NCBI GenBank assembly: GCA_965368585.1
Contig: CBDUNM010000217.1
Location: 1-6,452, forward strand
DNA length: 6,452 bases
From: JARRQB01 sp965368585
GTDB taxonomy: Bacteria; Pseudomonadota; Gammaproteobacteria; Chromatiales; Chromatiaceae
Reading direction: 5' to 3'
Position 1 is the stretch's first letter, and the number at the start of each line of letters is the position of its first letter. Below, one piece after another: positions 1 to 5,625 of the stretch. Under the pieces are notes generated by a model. The model was not told the origin of the DNA, ran no database searches, and saw only the letters and a program-made list of their open reading frames with translations. Both the position numbers and the translations under genes were made by a program.

Positions 1-1
1 C

Positions 2-76
2 ATCGCGTCCGGCTGGCTGGTGAAACGCGACCTGGACCGGGCAGACTTCATCTCGGCGCTGAAGACACGGGAGTAG
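2..76 (+). CDS. C-terminal end of an unidentified protein (partial, 5' cut by window)
   Basis: An open frame enters from the left edge and runs 24 codons to a TAG. The visible tail includes SGWLVKRDLDRADF and ends in KTRE. It is charged, has no membrane segment, and does not match a family I recognise. The stop lies 5 nt before the ATG of the HlyD-like gene, whose Shine-Dalgarno sequence (GGGAG, 69-73) sits inside this tail. The two are therefore probably co-transcribed and translationally coupled. Being upstream of a membrane-fusion protein would suit an efflux-locus regulator or accessory protein, but that is inference from position only. Confidence 0.5.
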   Translation: MASGWLVKRDLDRADFISALKTRE

Positions 77-81
77 TTGTT

Positions 82-492
82 ATGGCGAAAAAGATTTCGC
101 GAAATCTTCTCACCCTGGGGGTGGTCGTCCTGCTCGGCGGCGCCTTGACCTACGCCTTTTGGCCGCAACCGCTGATGGTCGATATCGGCGAGGTCAAGCG
201 TGCCCCGATAGTAGTCACCATCAACGAAGAAGGCCGCACCCGGGTCCACGATACCCACGTGATCGCGACCCCGGTCGCCGGACGCTTGCTCAGAGTAGGG
301 GTCGAACCCGGAGACTCCGTCGTGGGTGGCGAGACAGTCATCGCGCAGATGCTGTCGACCTACCCGGCAGCACTGGACGCCCGAGGCGAGGCACAGGTGT
401 TGCGCGGGTTGAATCGGGGTGAACAATTGATTCTCAACCCGTTCGCCGAACAGAGCGGCGGGACCGCGGTTCAGCGCAGGGAGATCCCATGA
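82..492 (+). CDS. HlyD/RND-type membrane-fusion protein, internally deleted
   Basis: Full members are periplasmic adaptors of about 350-420 residues that link an inner-membrane transporter to an outer-membrane channel. This one has 136. Residues 9-27 form a signal-anchor TM helix followed by AFWPQP. Residues 33-58 (VDIGEVKRAP, then VTINEEGRTRV) and 59-90 (VAGRLLRVGVEPGDSVVGGE) match the first beta-barrel strand and the N-terminal half of the lipoyl domain. After PAALDAR (95-101), where the alpha-helical hairpin should begin, the sequence jumps to GEAQVLRGLNRGEQLIL. That resembles the family's extreme C-terminal membrane-proximal domain. The hairpin, second lipoyl half and most of the barrel are absent, yet the frame is open. 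ATG at 82 has GGGAG 8 nt upstream. The TGA overlaps an ATG at 489 (ATGA), the usual coupling to a permease gene, but no permease follows. The product is unlikely to work as an adaptor; I regard it as a decaying remnant. Confidence 0.75.
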   Translation: MAKKISRNLLTLGVVVLLGGALTYAFWPQPLMVDIGEVKRAPIVVTINEEGRTRVHDTHVIATPVAGRLLRVGVEPGDSVVGGETVIAQMLSTYPAALDARGEAQVLRGLNRGEQLILNPFAEQSGGTAVQRREIP

Positions 493-526
493 AGGACGCG
501 CCCGGCGTCAACTTGAGGGGCTGTAG

Positions 527-646
527 TGGGTTCAACGCAAAGAAGCCAAAGCCGTGCTCGACAAGCTCGTCGACCAGAGCAATACGGTTGAGGTCGTTAA
601 GCCAGTTGTGATCATGCGAACGCCGTGTTGGCCGCTGCCGCTTGAT
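527..646 (+). pseudogene. Possible remnant of a UvrA-like ABC ATPase C-terminal segment
   Basis: Frame 527-646 contains VLDKLVDQSNTVEVV followed by VIMRTPCW. UvrA proteins have, just after the Walker B region, a segment of the type VLxKLxDQGNTVVVIEHN followed by VIKTADW. The match covers the helix, the NTV turn and the later V-I-x-T-x-x-W spacing. The IEHN motif with the catalytic switch histidine is lost (VKPV instead), and neither the signature nor the Walker motifs are nearby. A TAG lies directly upstream of the frame at 524-526. If real, it is a relic about 35 residues long. The antisense frame also gives a protein-like stretch, so chance similarity is quite possible. Confidence 0.3.
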
Positions 647-892
647 ACGACATTGTCTGCTCCGCCATCAGCTGGTCAGCGACCCATTCCTCAAACTCGG
701 GACCTCCGCATTTTTTTAAACAGCCGCTACGCGGCAGTGAGGCGACTACTGCACAGCAAGTGCGTCATGCAACGCATTGGCAACACTATTATCACTGATT
801 TCGCCTGCTGGCCGAATGGGTAACAGCGAAACACTCAGCACCTGCGGGGGATGTCACGGCTGCCGGAAAGGCCCTCCGGGGGCTGCCGGATG

Positions 893-919
893 GACCGGTC
901 CGGCTAACACCGGTCTTTT
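893..919 (+). terminator. Rho-independent-like terminator, + strand
   Basis: GACCGGT at 893-899 and ACCGGTC at 909-915 are perfect 7-bp complements with a 9-nt loop, followed directly by TTTT (916-919). The U-tract is on the + strand side, so it would stop transcription arriving from the left (the HlyD remnant). For the converging regulator gene, which stops at 943, there is no T-run on the - strand after the stem. It may still act weakly in both directions because of the symmetric stem. Confidence 0.55.
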
Positions 920-942
920 CGAAGGCGAAAACACGTGACGCC

Positions 943-2646
943 TCACTCCGCCAGGCCGGCACGCCGCAGGTCCCGCAGAAATCGTTCCTGGTAATTCGGG
1001 TCGCGCATCGGCAGTCCCCGTTCGAAGTCGTCGAGCTTGAAATCGGGGTTGAGCGCAAGGACCTCCGTGACCTGCCAGCTCGCCGCTTCCAACTGCCCGG
1101 CGGCGGCGTACGCGGCGGCGAGAAACACGCGGGCCAGCTGGTAATTGGGGTTGTTCTCCACGGCCAGTTCCAGCACCCTGATGGTCTCGGGGATCTCCTC
1201 CAGCTCGTAGCGCAAGGCCCCTTCCACCAGACGATAGACAGCGGGCACGCGCGGATTAAGATCGACTGCTTGCGCCATGGCCGCCAGGCCTTCCTCCGGG
1301 CGTCCGGCGAAATGCAGAATCCATGCGAGCAAGGCGTAGCCGTCGGCGTAGCTGGGTTTGAGCTCGACGGCCCGCGCCATCTCGTCCAGCGCCGCATCGT
1401 AATTGCGTTTGTACATCTCGACCTGTCCCATGACGAAATACACCTGAGGCAGATCAGCGTCCAGTCCCCTCGCCTTGAGCGCCAGGGTCTCCGCCTGCGC
1501 CAGCGATTCCTCGAGCGAACTGCCCCAGCCATTGACCCCGTCGACCGTGTAGGTCAGGGCCAGGCTCGCAAAGGCGCGCGCGAAGCCCGGCTCGATATTA
1601 ATCGCCCGCTCAAAGAACTCTTTGGCCAACGCATTGTCCTCCCCGGAGCGGCGAGCATAGTGATCCTGACCCCGTAGAAACCAATCGTAGGCCTCGACGC
1701 TGTTGGCATAGTTCCTGAAAAGTCGCTGCCGATCGCCGGACGACAACTCCACCCGCAGCGCGGTTACAACGCGCTGAGTGATCTCATCCTGGAGACGGAA
1801 GATGTCCGAAATCGTACGGTCGTAACGCTCCGCCCAGCGGTTGCTGCCGTCTTCGGCGTCGGTCAGGCGAACATTGATCCGCACGCGCCCGTCGGACCGC
1901 CGCACGCTGCCCCTGACGATGTAGCGGACGCGCAACTCTGCACCGATCCGCTGCTCCGTGTCGATGCTGCCCTTGTAGGCGAATACGGAATTGCGTGCGA
2001 CGACCCGCAGACCCGCGACCTTGGACAAATCAGTGATCAAATCCTCGGTAATGCCGTCGGAAAAGTAGTCTTGTTCGGGGTCGGCGGACAGATTCTCAAA
2101 GGGCAGCACGGCAACCGTCGGTTTCGCGGTCGGCGTGACGCGATGGGGAGTGACTTCCAGCGGGCTTCGGGTCAACCACATCGCCAGAATGACGATCAGA
2201 CCCAGCAGGCCCGCAACGAATATCTTCGACCACGACCTGCCGCCTGGCCGGTTTGCGGGAACTTTCTCTTGGGGTGCACCGACCGGAGCGGCGTCCGCGG
2301 CGGCCGGCACCGCCACGACGTCGGTTTGCGCAATCAGTCGATAGCCGGACTTGGCGATGGTTTCGATGTATCTGGGATCGCGGGCATTGTCACCCAAGGC
2401 CTTGCGCAATTTGATCACGGTATTGGTCACGGCGTCGTCGGTCACGATCATGCCGGTCCAGACGTTGGCTTCCAGGTCGCGACGCGATACCACCTCGCCG
2501 CGATGTGCCACCAGGTAGGCGAGCACGCGCATGACCTTGGGCTCTACCCGAACCTCGGCGTCCGCGCGGAACAGCCGGTTGGCGGCCGGTTCGGCTGTCC
2601 AGTCGCCGACATGGAAGGGGACTGTCGTCACGCTACTTTCCGCCAT
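943..2646 (-). CDS. CadC/ToxR-like transmembrane transcriptional regulator with TolB-like and TPR domains
   Basis: This is a 567-residue inner-membrane one-component regulator. Residues 11-106 form an OmpR/PhoB-type winged helix: VGDWTAEPAANRL wing strands, VMRVLAYLVAHRGEVVSR helices, the recognition-helix region TDDAVTNTVIKLRKALGD, and the terminal wing YIETIAKSGYRL. An Ala/Pro-rich linker (107-138) leads to one TM helix at about 141-158. The periplasmic part begins with a TolB/FlgO-like alpha/beta domain (about 176-300; VAVLPFENLSADPEQDYFSD, then RYIVRGSVRR). From about 316 to 540 come five or six TPR repeats with the A-x-x-L-x-P pattern (for example ERAINIEP, ARAVELKP, AQAVDLNP). It ends FLRDLRRAGLAE, as is usual for this architecture. 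The family couples envelope or nutrient signals to DNA binding without a kinase; ligand and targets are unknown here. The start has only a weak GAAG-type ribosome site. It is divergent from the gene at 2985. Confidence 0.9.
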   Translation of the reverse strand: MAESSVTTVPFHVGDWTAEPAANRLFRADAEVRVEPKVMRVLAYLVAHRGEVVSRRDLEANVWTGMIVTDDAVTNTVIKLRKALGDNARDPRYIETIAKSGYRLIAQTDVVAVPAAADAAPVGAPQEKVPANRPGGRSWSKIFVAGLLGLIVILAMWLTRSPLEVTPHRVTPTAKPTVAVLPFENLSADPEQDYFSDGITEDLITDLSKVAGLRVVARNSVFAYKGSIDTEQRIGAELRVRYIVRGSVRRSDGRVRINVRLTDAEDGSNRWAERYDRTISDIFRLQDEITQRVVTALRVELSSGDRQRLFRNYANSVEAYDWFLRGQDHYARRSGEDNALAKEFFERAINIEPGFARAFASLALTYTVDGVNGWGSSLEESLAQAETLALKARGLDADLPQVYFVMGQVEMYKRNYDAALDEMARAVELKPSYADGYALLAWILHFAGRPEEGLAAMAQAVDLNPRVPAVYRLVEGALRYELEEIPETIRVLELAVENNPNYQLARVFLAAAYAAAGQLEAASWQVTEVLALNPDFKLDDFERGLPMRDPNYQERFLRDLRRAGLAE

Positions 2647-2668
2647 CTACTTCGATTCGTCCATCATC

Positions 2669-2695
2669 ATTCATACACTAAGTGTAGTGTTGAAT
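2669..2695. promoter_or_regulatory. Inverted repeat just upstream of the TPR regulator: possible operator
   Basis: ATTCA (2669-2673) and ACACTA (2675-2680) pair with TAGTGT (2685-2690) and TGAAT (2691-2695). This gives 11 complementary pairs interrupted by one unpaired T (2674), around a 4-nt centre AGTG. It begins 23 bp upstream of the regulator's start codon. It is A/T-rich compared with its surroundings and lacks a T-run, so an operator or a 5'-leader hairpin is more likely than a terminator. Autoregulation by the winged-helix protein is an inference from position. Confidence 0.4.
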
Positions 2696-2872
2696 CGGTC
2701 GGGCCGTACGTGCCCGGCGCAAACCTTGCCGGCGGTTATCAGTCCGGCAGGCTGTTATCCCGCCTCGTGTACACTGAGCGCTGACGCTTACGACAAGTCG
2801 CAGGCGTATTGCTTGGCTGCGCAGCGCGGTTGGCGACTCGAAGCGCAGATAGCAACGGTCATCGATCGGCAA

Positions 2873-2903
2873 TTGGGAATTGCGCTCCTCCGACGGTTCC
2901 CAA
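2873..2903. repeat. 7-bp inverted repeat upstream of the helix-hairpin-helix gene
   Basis: TTGGGAA (2873-2879) and TTCCCAA (2897-2903) are exact complements separated by 17 nt. No U-tract follows. The spacing of the half-sites (24 bp centre to centre, just over two helical turns) would suit a dimeric DNA-binding protein. It lies about 80 bp upstream of the ATG at 2985, and its function is unknown. Confidence 0.3.
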
Positions 2904-2970
2904 GGCCGACGCGGGTCATATTGCACCCTCACCCGGAACGGCGTAATGTGCGAGGCGGCACAAGCAAATC

Positions 2971-2977
2971 GAGAGGA
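2971..2977 (+). promoter_or_regulatory. Ribosome binding site that fixes the start at 2985
   Basis: GAGAGGA ends 7 nt before the ATG at 2985. The frame stays open upstream to a TTG at 2880, but that stretch reads like non-coding DNA and has no comparable site, so the ATG is preferred. Confidence 0.6.
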
Positions 2978-2984
2978 TTCCATC

Positions 2985-3482
2985 ATGACCTACCCTCCCT
3001 GCTTGAAACTCGAGCATTTTACGCCCAGACACGATGAGTCCCTGTTTGAATTTTGGGCCAGTCTGACGCCCGCCGCGCCGTTCCTCGGCATTCGTTGGCG
3101 GTTTGCCGACGACACCCCGCCAGCGGAGATTCCACCGCGCGCGTCGAAGACGGCCGAGGTCGCCACGCCGGGCATTGCCAAGCCTGCCGCCGGGGTAAAA
3201 CCTGCACACGTCGTCGAGGCCGTCGAACCCGTGCTTGACGGCGTCGCCCGACCGGCCGGACTTCATGCGGCCCCACCACCCAAGGTCGACGATCTCAAAC
3301 TCATCAAGGGGATCGGACCCACGCTGGAACAGATGCTCAATGCGATGGGCATCTATACCTTCGACCAGATCGCGTCATTCAGCAAAGATAATCTGGCCTG
3401 GGTCGATTCTCGGCTCACCGCCTTCAAAGGCCGCCCACTCCGCGACGACTGGGTTGGGCAGGCCCTGGAACTGAAAAAGTAA
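2985..3482 (+). CDS. Small protein with C-terminal helix-hairpin-helix-like domain
   Basis: The product has 165 residues from the ATG at 2985 and is soluble, with no signal peptide. It has three parts. The N-terminal 45 residues (LKLEHFTPRH, then LFEFWASLTPAAPFLGIRW) are amphipathic and unfamiliar. A linker rich in Ala, Pro and Val follows (about 46-100). The last 60 residues contain DDLKLIKGIGPTLEQMLNAM, then YTFDQIASFS and FKGRPLRDDW. This C-terminal block is the small helix-hairpin-helix-like fold seen as a tail on some NADH-quinone oxidoreductase and ribosomal-protein L21-type entries and in stand-alone proteins. KGIGP is the hairpin motif. It suggests nucleic-acid or protein binding, but the role is not established. 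The gene stands alone, with a hairpin directly after it. The TTG at 2880 would add 35 unlikely residues. Confidence 0.7.
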   Translation: MTYPPCLKLEHFTPRHDESLFEFWASLTPAAPFLGIRWRFADDTPPAEIPPRASKTAEVATPGIAKPAAGVKPAHVVEAVEPVLDGVARPAGLHAAPPPKVDDLKLIKGIGPTLEQMLNAMGIYTFDQIASFSKDNLAWVDSRLTAFKGRPLRDDWVGQALELKK

Positions 3483-3507
3483 CTACCCCGTCCACCGCAA
3501 TGATGCA

Positions 3508-3541
3508 GAGGCCTGCTTCCCTCGGAAGCGGGCCTCCTTCG
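3508..3541 (+). terminator. Strong hairpin after the helix-hairpin-helix gene
   Basis: GAGGCCTGCTTCC (3508-3520) pairs over its whole length with GGAAGCGGGCCTC (3524-3536), giving 13 pairs including one U-G, with a 3-nt loop CTC. The downstream tract (CTTCGTATT) is only moderately T-rich. It starts 26 nt after the stop at 3482, which is typical for an intrinsic terminator, and it separates this gene from the operon that begins at 3581. Confidence 0.65.
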
Positions 3542-3580
3542 TATTAGAAATCGATAAGGTCACCGACCTGGAACCGAAAC

Positions 3581-4552
3581 ATGCCGTCACCTCGCGACCA
3601 GATCGTTGAGCTCATCGAACGGGGCGCTATCCCGGCAAACGCGATCGGCGCTGCCCTTGCCGCGGCAGGGATCGCACCAAACGGACAGGCCTGGCGGACC
3701 TTTATCGATCGCCTCCTGCTCTGGCTCGGGGGCCTGGCGCTGGCCTTCGCCGTCCTGTTCTTCGTCGCCTACAACTGGCGCGACATCGGGCGATTCGCGA
3801 AATTTGCGCTGGTGGAGACGTTAATCGTTCTGGCCGTGCTCACGTACTGGAAACGGAGCGAGCAGGAAGCCGTGGGCAAAGTGTCGTTGCTCGTCGCGAC
3901 CATAACGCTCGGTGTTTTACTGGCCTTGTACGGCCAGACCTACCAGACCGGCGCCGACACCTGGCAGTTGTTCTTCGCCTGGGCGATGTTGACCTTGCCC
4001 TGGGCGTTCGTCGGGCGCTTTGCCGCGATCTGGATCGTGTGGGTCGTGCTCATCAATCTCGCCATCGTGCTGTATCACCAAACCTTCCGGGGCGGCTTCG
4101 GGCTGATGTTCAGTTCCGAGGCAGAAATGTGGTGGTTGCTGTTCTTGTTTAACGCGCTCGCGTTGGTCGCCTGGGAGTTACTCGCGCGGTCGCGCCGCTG
4201 GCTGGCGCAGCCCTGGGCCGTTCGCCTGTTGGCGGCCGGCAGCGGCATCCCTATGACCTGGCTGGCTCTGCATGCCATTTTTGACCAAGGAGATGACGGT
4301 ATGCTTCCCGCCTTGGCGTGGGCGGTCGGATTGGCGGCGCTGTTGCTTGTTTACCGACGGATCAAGCCGGACCTGTTCATGCTGGCGGGTGGCTGCCTGT
4401 CCGGCATCGTGGTCGCGGTGGCGTTCGCGATCAGGTTTGTGTTGGACGATTGGACCTCGGACAGTTTCCTGCTGCTCGCCCTGCTGGTCATCGGCCTCGG
4501 TACGGGTGCCGCTATCTGGCTGAGGAATGTTCACCGGGAGGAATTATCGTGA
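3581..4552 (+). CDS. DUF2157 domain multi-pass membrane protein
   Basis: The product has 323 residues. A short cytoplasmic N-terminal part (DQIVELIERGAIP) is followed by about ten hydrophobic helices: near 43-64, 74-90, 101-118, 128-143, 147-166, 183-202, 212-233, 240-259, 265-287 and 294-314. The helix-linker-helix block WLGGLALAFAVLFFVAYNW and the stretch ALYGQTYQTGADTWQLFFAW are characteristic of DUF2157 membrane proteins. The function of the family is unknown. The ATG at 3581 has only a weak GGAA 7 nt upstream. Its stop overlaps the GTG of the next gene (GTGA at 4549-4552), so the two are translationally coupled. It is the first gene of a three-gene operon in which the other members are DUF4401 and a GDYXXLXY protein, a grouping that recurs in bacteria. 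Confidence 0.85.
   Translation: MPSPRDQIVELIERGAIPANAIGAALAAAGIAPNGQAWRTFIDRLLLWLGGLALAFAVLFFVAYNWRDIGRFAKFALVETLIVLAVLTYWKRSEQEAVGKVSLLVATITLGVLLALYGQTYQTGADTWQLFFAWAMLTLPWAFVGRFAAIWIVWVVLINLAIVLYHQTFRGGFGLMFSSEAEMWWLLFLFNALALVAWELLARSRRWLAQPWAVRLLAAGSGIPMTWLALHAIFDQGDDGMLPALAWAVGLAALLLVYRRIKPDLFMLAGGCLSGIVVAVAFAIRFVLDDWTSDSFLLLALLVIGLGTGAAIWLRNVHREELS
4536..4542 (+). promoter_or_regulatory. Strong ribosome binding site setting a GTG start
   Basis: GGGAGGA lies inside the end of the DUF2157 gene, 6 nt before the GTG at 4549. It identifies this GTG as the start of the DUF4401 gene although the frame is open much further upstream, to about 4318, in a shadow of the DUF2157 gene. Confidence 0.8.
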
Positions 4553-5625
4553 GCCAGACAGTCCAACCCGTATGGACGGCGCTGCAGAAGGCCGGCCTGG
4601 TTCAGGGACCGGCGCCGGAACCGGGCAAGCTGGAATCCCCCTGGTACGTGAAACTGCTGTTGGCGTTCTCCGGCTGGCTGGCGGCCTTGTTCCTGCTCGG
4701 CTTTATCGGCGCGGGTTTTCAGTTCATCCTGAAAAGCGGTACGGCCGCGTTCGTCGCCGGCGCGATGATGATCGCTGGCGCCTATGTCATTCTGCGCATG
4801 CCGAAGAACGAATTCTACGAGCACCTGGCCCTGGCGGTCAGCCTGGCGGGCCAGGCGTTGGTCGTGTGGGCGATTTTCACGCTGGCTGACCTTAACGCCG
4901 CAGCCACATGGTTGTGGGTGGCGCTGTTGCAGGTGCCGCTTGCCTTGTTCATGCCCAATTTCGTCCATCGCGTGTTTTCGTCGGCGGTCGCGACCCTGGC
5001 CACGTCCCTGTTCCTGAATTCCACGGGCGCGCCCGCCGTATTCAGCGCCATCGTCATGTTCATAGCCACGTGGCTCTGGCTCAACGAATTTCGTTACCCC
5101 GGGCAGATCAGGACCGTGCAGGCCATCGGCTATGGGCTGGTGCTGGCCCTGATGCAACTGAAGGGGTCCGCACTGTTCGGTTTCGAAAACTTGCGTTGGC
5201 TCACCGGCGCTCACACCCATACCGCCGGATTCTGGAACCAGCCCTGGGTAGGCGAAATGCTCACGGGTGTGGTCACGCTTTACGTGGTGTGGCAGTTGTT
5301 GCAGCGGCGTGGTCGGTCCGTTTCGGAACCAATCGGTATCGCGGCGCTGCTGGGCACGTTGCTCCTGAGTGCGGTATCCATGCAGGCCTGGGGTATCACC
5401 CTGGGGGTGGTGATCATGTTGCTGGGCTTCTCGGGCGGCAATCGGGTGCTCATGGGCCTGGGCGCAGCGTCACTGCTTTTTTACATCTCGGCTTACTATT
5501 ACCTGCTCGATGCAACCCTGCTGACCAAGGCCCAGAACTTGCTCATCATCGGTCTGGTTCTGCTGGCGACCCGCTGGGCGGTGTTAAGGATCGCGTGCGG
5601 TGAAAAGGAGTCGGGATTTGCGTAG
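4549..5625 (+). CDS. DUF4401 domain multi-pass membrane protein
   Basis: The product has 358 residues from the GTG. A soluble N-terminus of about 30 residues (ALQKAGLVQGP) leads to SPWYVKLLLAFSGWLAALFL, the family's typical first membrane segment. About ten more hydrophobic helices follow, with short polar loops such as MPKNEFYEHLALAVSLAG. A hydrophilic loop rich in His and Trp (about 215-240, with GAHTHTAGFWNQPWVGE) is probably extracytoplasmic. The C-terminal helices are followed by a short charged tail. No catalytic motif is visible and the family's role is unknown. It overlaps its upstream partner by 4 nt and the downstream gene by 8-26 nt. Stoichiometric production, and perhaps a complex with the DUF2157 and GDYXXLXY proteins, is a reasonable inference. 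Confidence 0.85.
   Translation: MSQTVQPVWTALQKAGLVQGPAPEPGKLESPWYVKLLLAFSGWLAALFLLGFIGAGFQFILKSGTAAFVAGAMMIAGAYVILRMPKNEFYEHLALAVSLAGQALVVWAIFTLADLNAAATWLWVALLQVPLALFMPNFVHRVFSSAVATLATSLFLNSTGAPAVFSAIVMFIATWLWLNEFRYPGQIRTVQAIGYGLVLALMQLKGSALFGFENLRWLTGAHTHTAGFWNQPWVGEMLTGVVTLYVVWQLLQRRGRSVSEPIGIAALLGTLLLSAVSMQAWGITLGVVIMLLGFSGGNRVLMGLGAASLLFYISAYYYLLDATLLTKAQNLLIIGLVLLATRWAVLRIACGEKESGFA

Larger units (their letters stand above)
493..942. other. 450-bp stretch without a convincing gene (probable degenerate DNA)
   Basis: No reading frame here has both a credible start and family-like sequence. The GTG-initiated frame from 554 to 823 shows one short UvrA-like patch and then low-complexity, proline/cysteine-rich translation typical of non-coding DNA. 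A run of seven T at 711-717 and locally lower GC than the flanking genes also suggest relaxed selection. Positionally this is where a transporter gene would be expected after the HlyD-like gene. The only clear structural element is the hairpin at 893-919. Confidence 0.6.
2647..2984. other. Divergent intergenic region (338 bp)
   Basis: This stretch separates the TPR regulator (- strand) from the helix-hairpin-helix gene (+ strand) and should hold both promoters. I see no persuasive gene on either strand. The frames crossing it are arginine-rich shadows. Visible elements are an inverted repeat next to the regulator start (2669-2695), the 8-bp palindrome GTGTACAC (2767-2774), and a second inverted repeat (2873-2903). 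TACACTAAG (2674-2682) recurs as TACACTGAG (2770-2778), an 8-of-9 match 96 bp away. A weak -35/-10 pair for the + gene might be TTGCAC (2921-2926) and TAATGT (2944-2949) with a 17-bp spacer, but the consensus match is poor. Confidence 0.55.

Noticed and set aside
489..611. ATG overlapping the stop of the HlyD-like gene, as if starting a coupled permease
   Set aside because: The frame ends after 40 codons in Ser/Arg-rich sequence without a membrane segment.
489..613. Protein-like antisense stretch (LNDLNRIALVDELVEHGFGF) on the - strand
   Set aside because: It is read in register opposite the UvrA-like patch, has no start or known family match, and antisense codon pairing can create such patterns. 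Kept only as a caution against the UvrA reading.
723..735. GCCGC-TAC-GCGGC hairpin near the T7 run, a possible - strand terminator for the regulator
   Set aside because: The stem is only 5 bp, the - strand sequence after it is TGTTTAAAAAAA rather than a T-run, and it lies over 200 bp beyond the stop.
792..1532. 246-codon open frame on the - strand inside the TPR regulator gene
   Set aside because: It overlaps the well-supported regulator in another frame. Its translation is extremely rich in Arg, Trp and Pro, as expected for a high-GC shadow frame.
2071..2784. 237-codon open frame on the + strand
   Set aside because: It is antisense to the DNA-binding, TM and early TolB-like coding region. 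It is rich in Gly, Arg and His and has no family-like motif or ribosome site.
2678..2986. 102-codon open frame on the - strand filling the intergenic region
   Set aside because: Arginine-rich, no Shine-Dalgarno sequence, no recognisable motif, and it spans the inverted repeats; probably chance.
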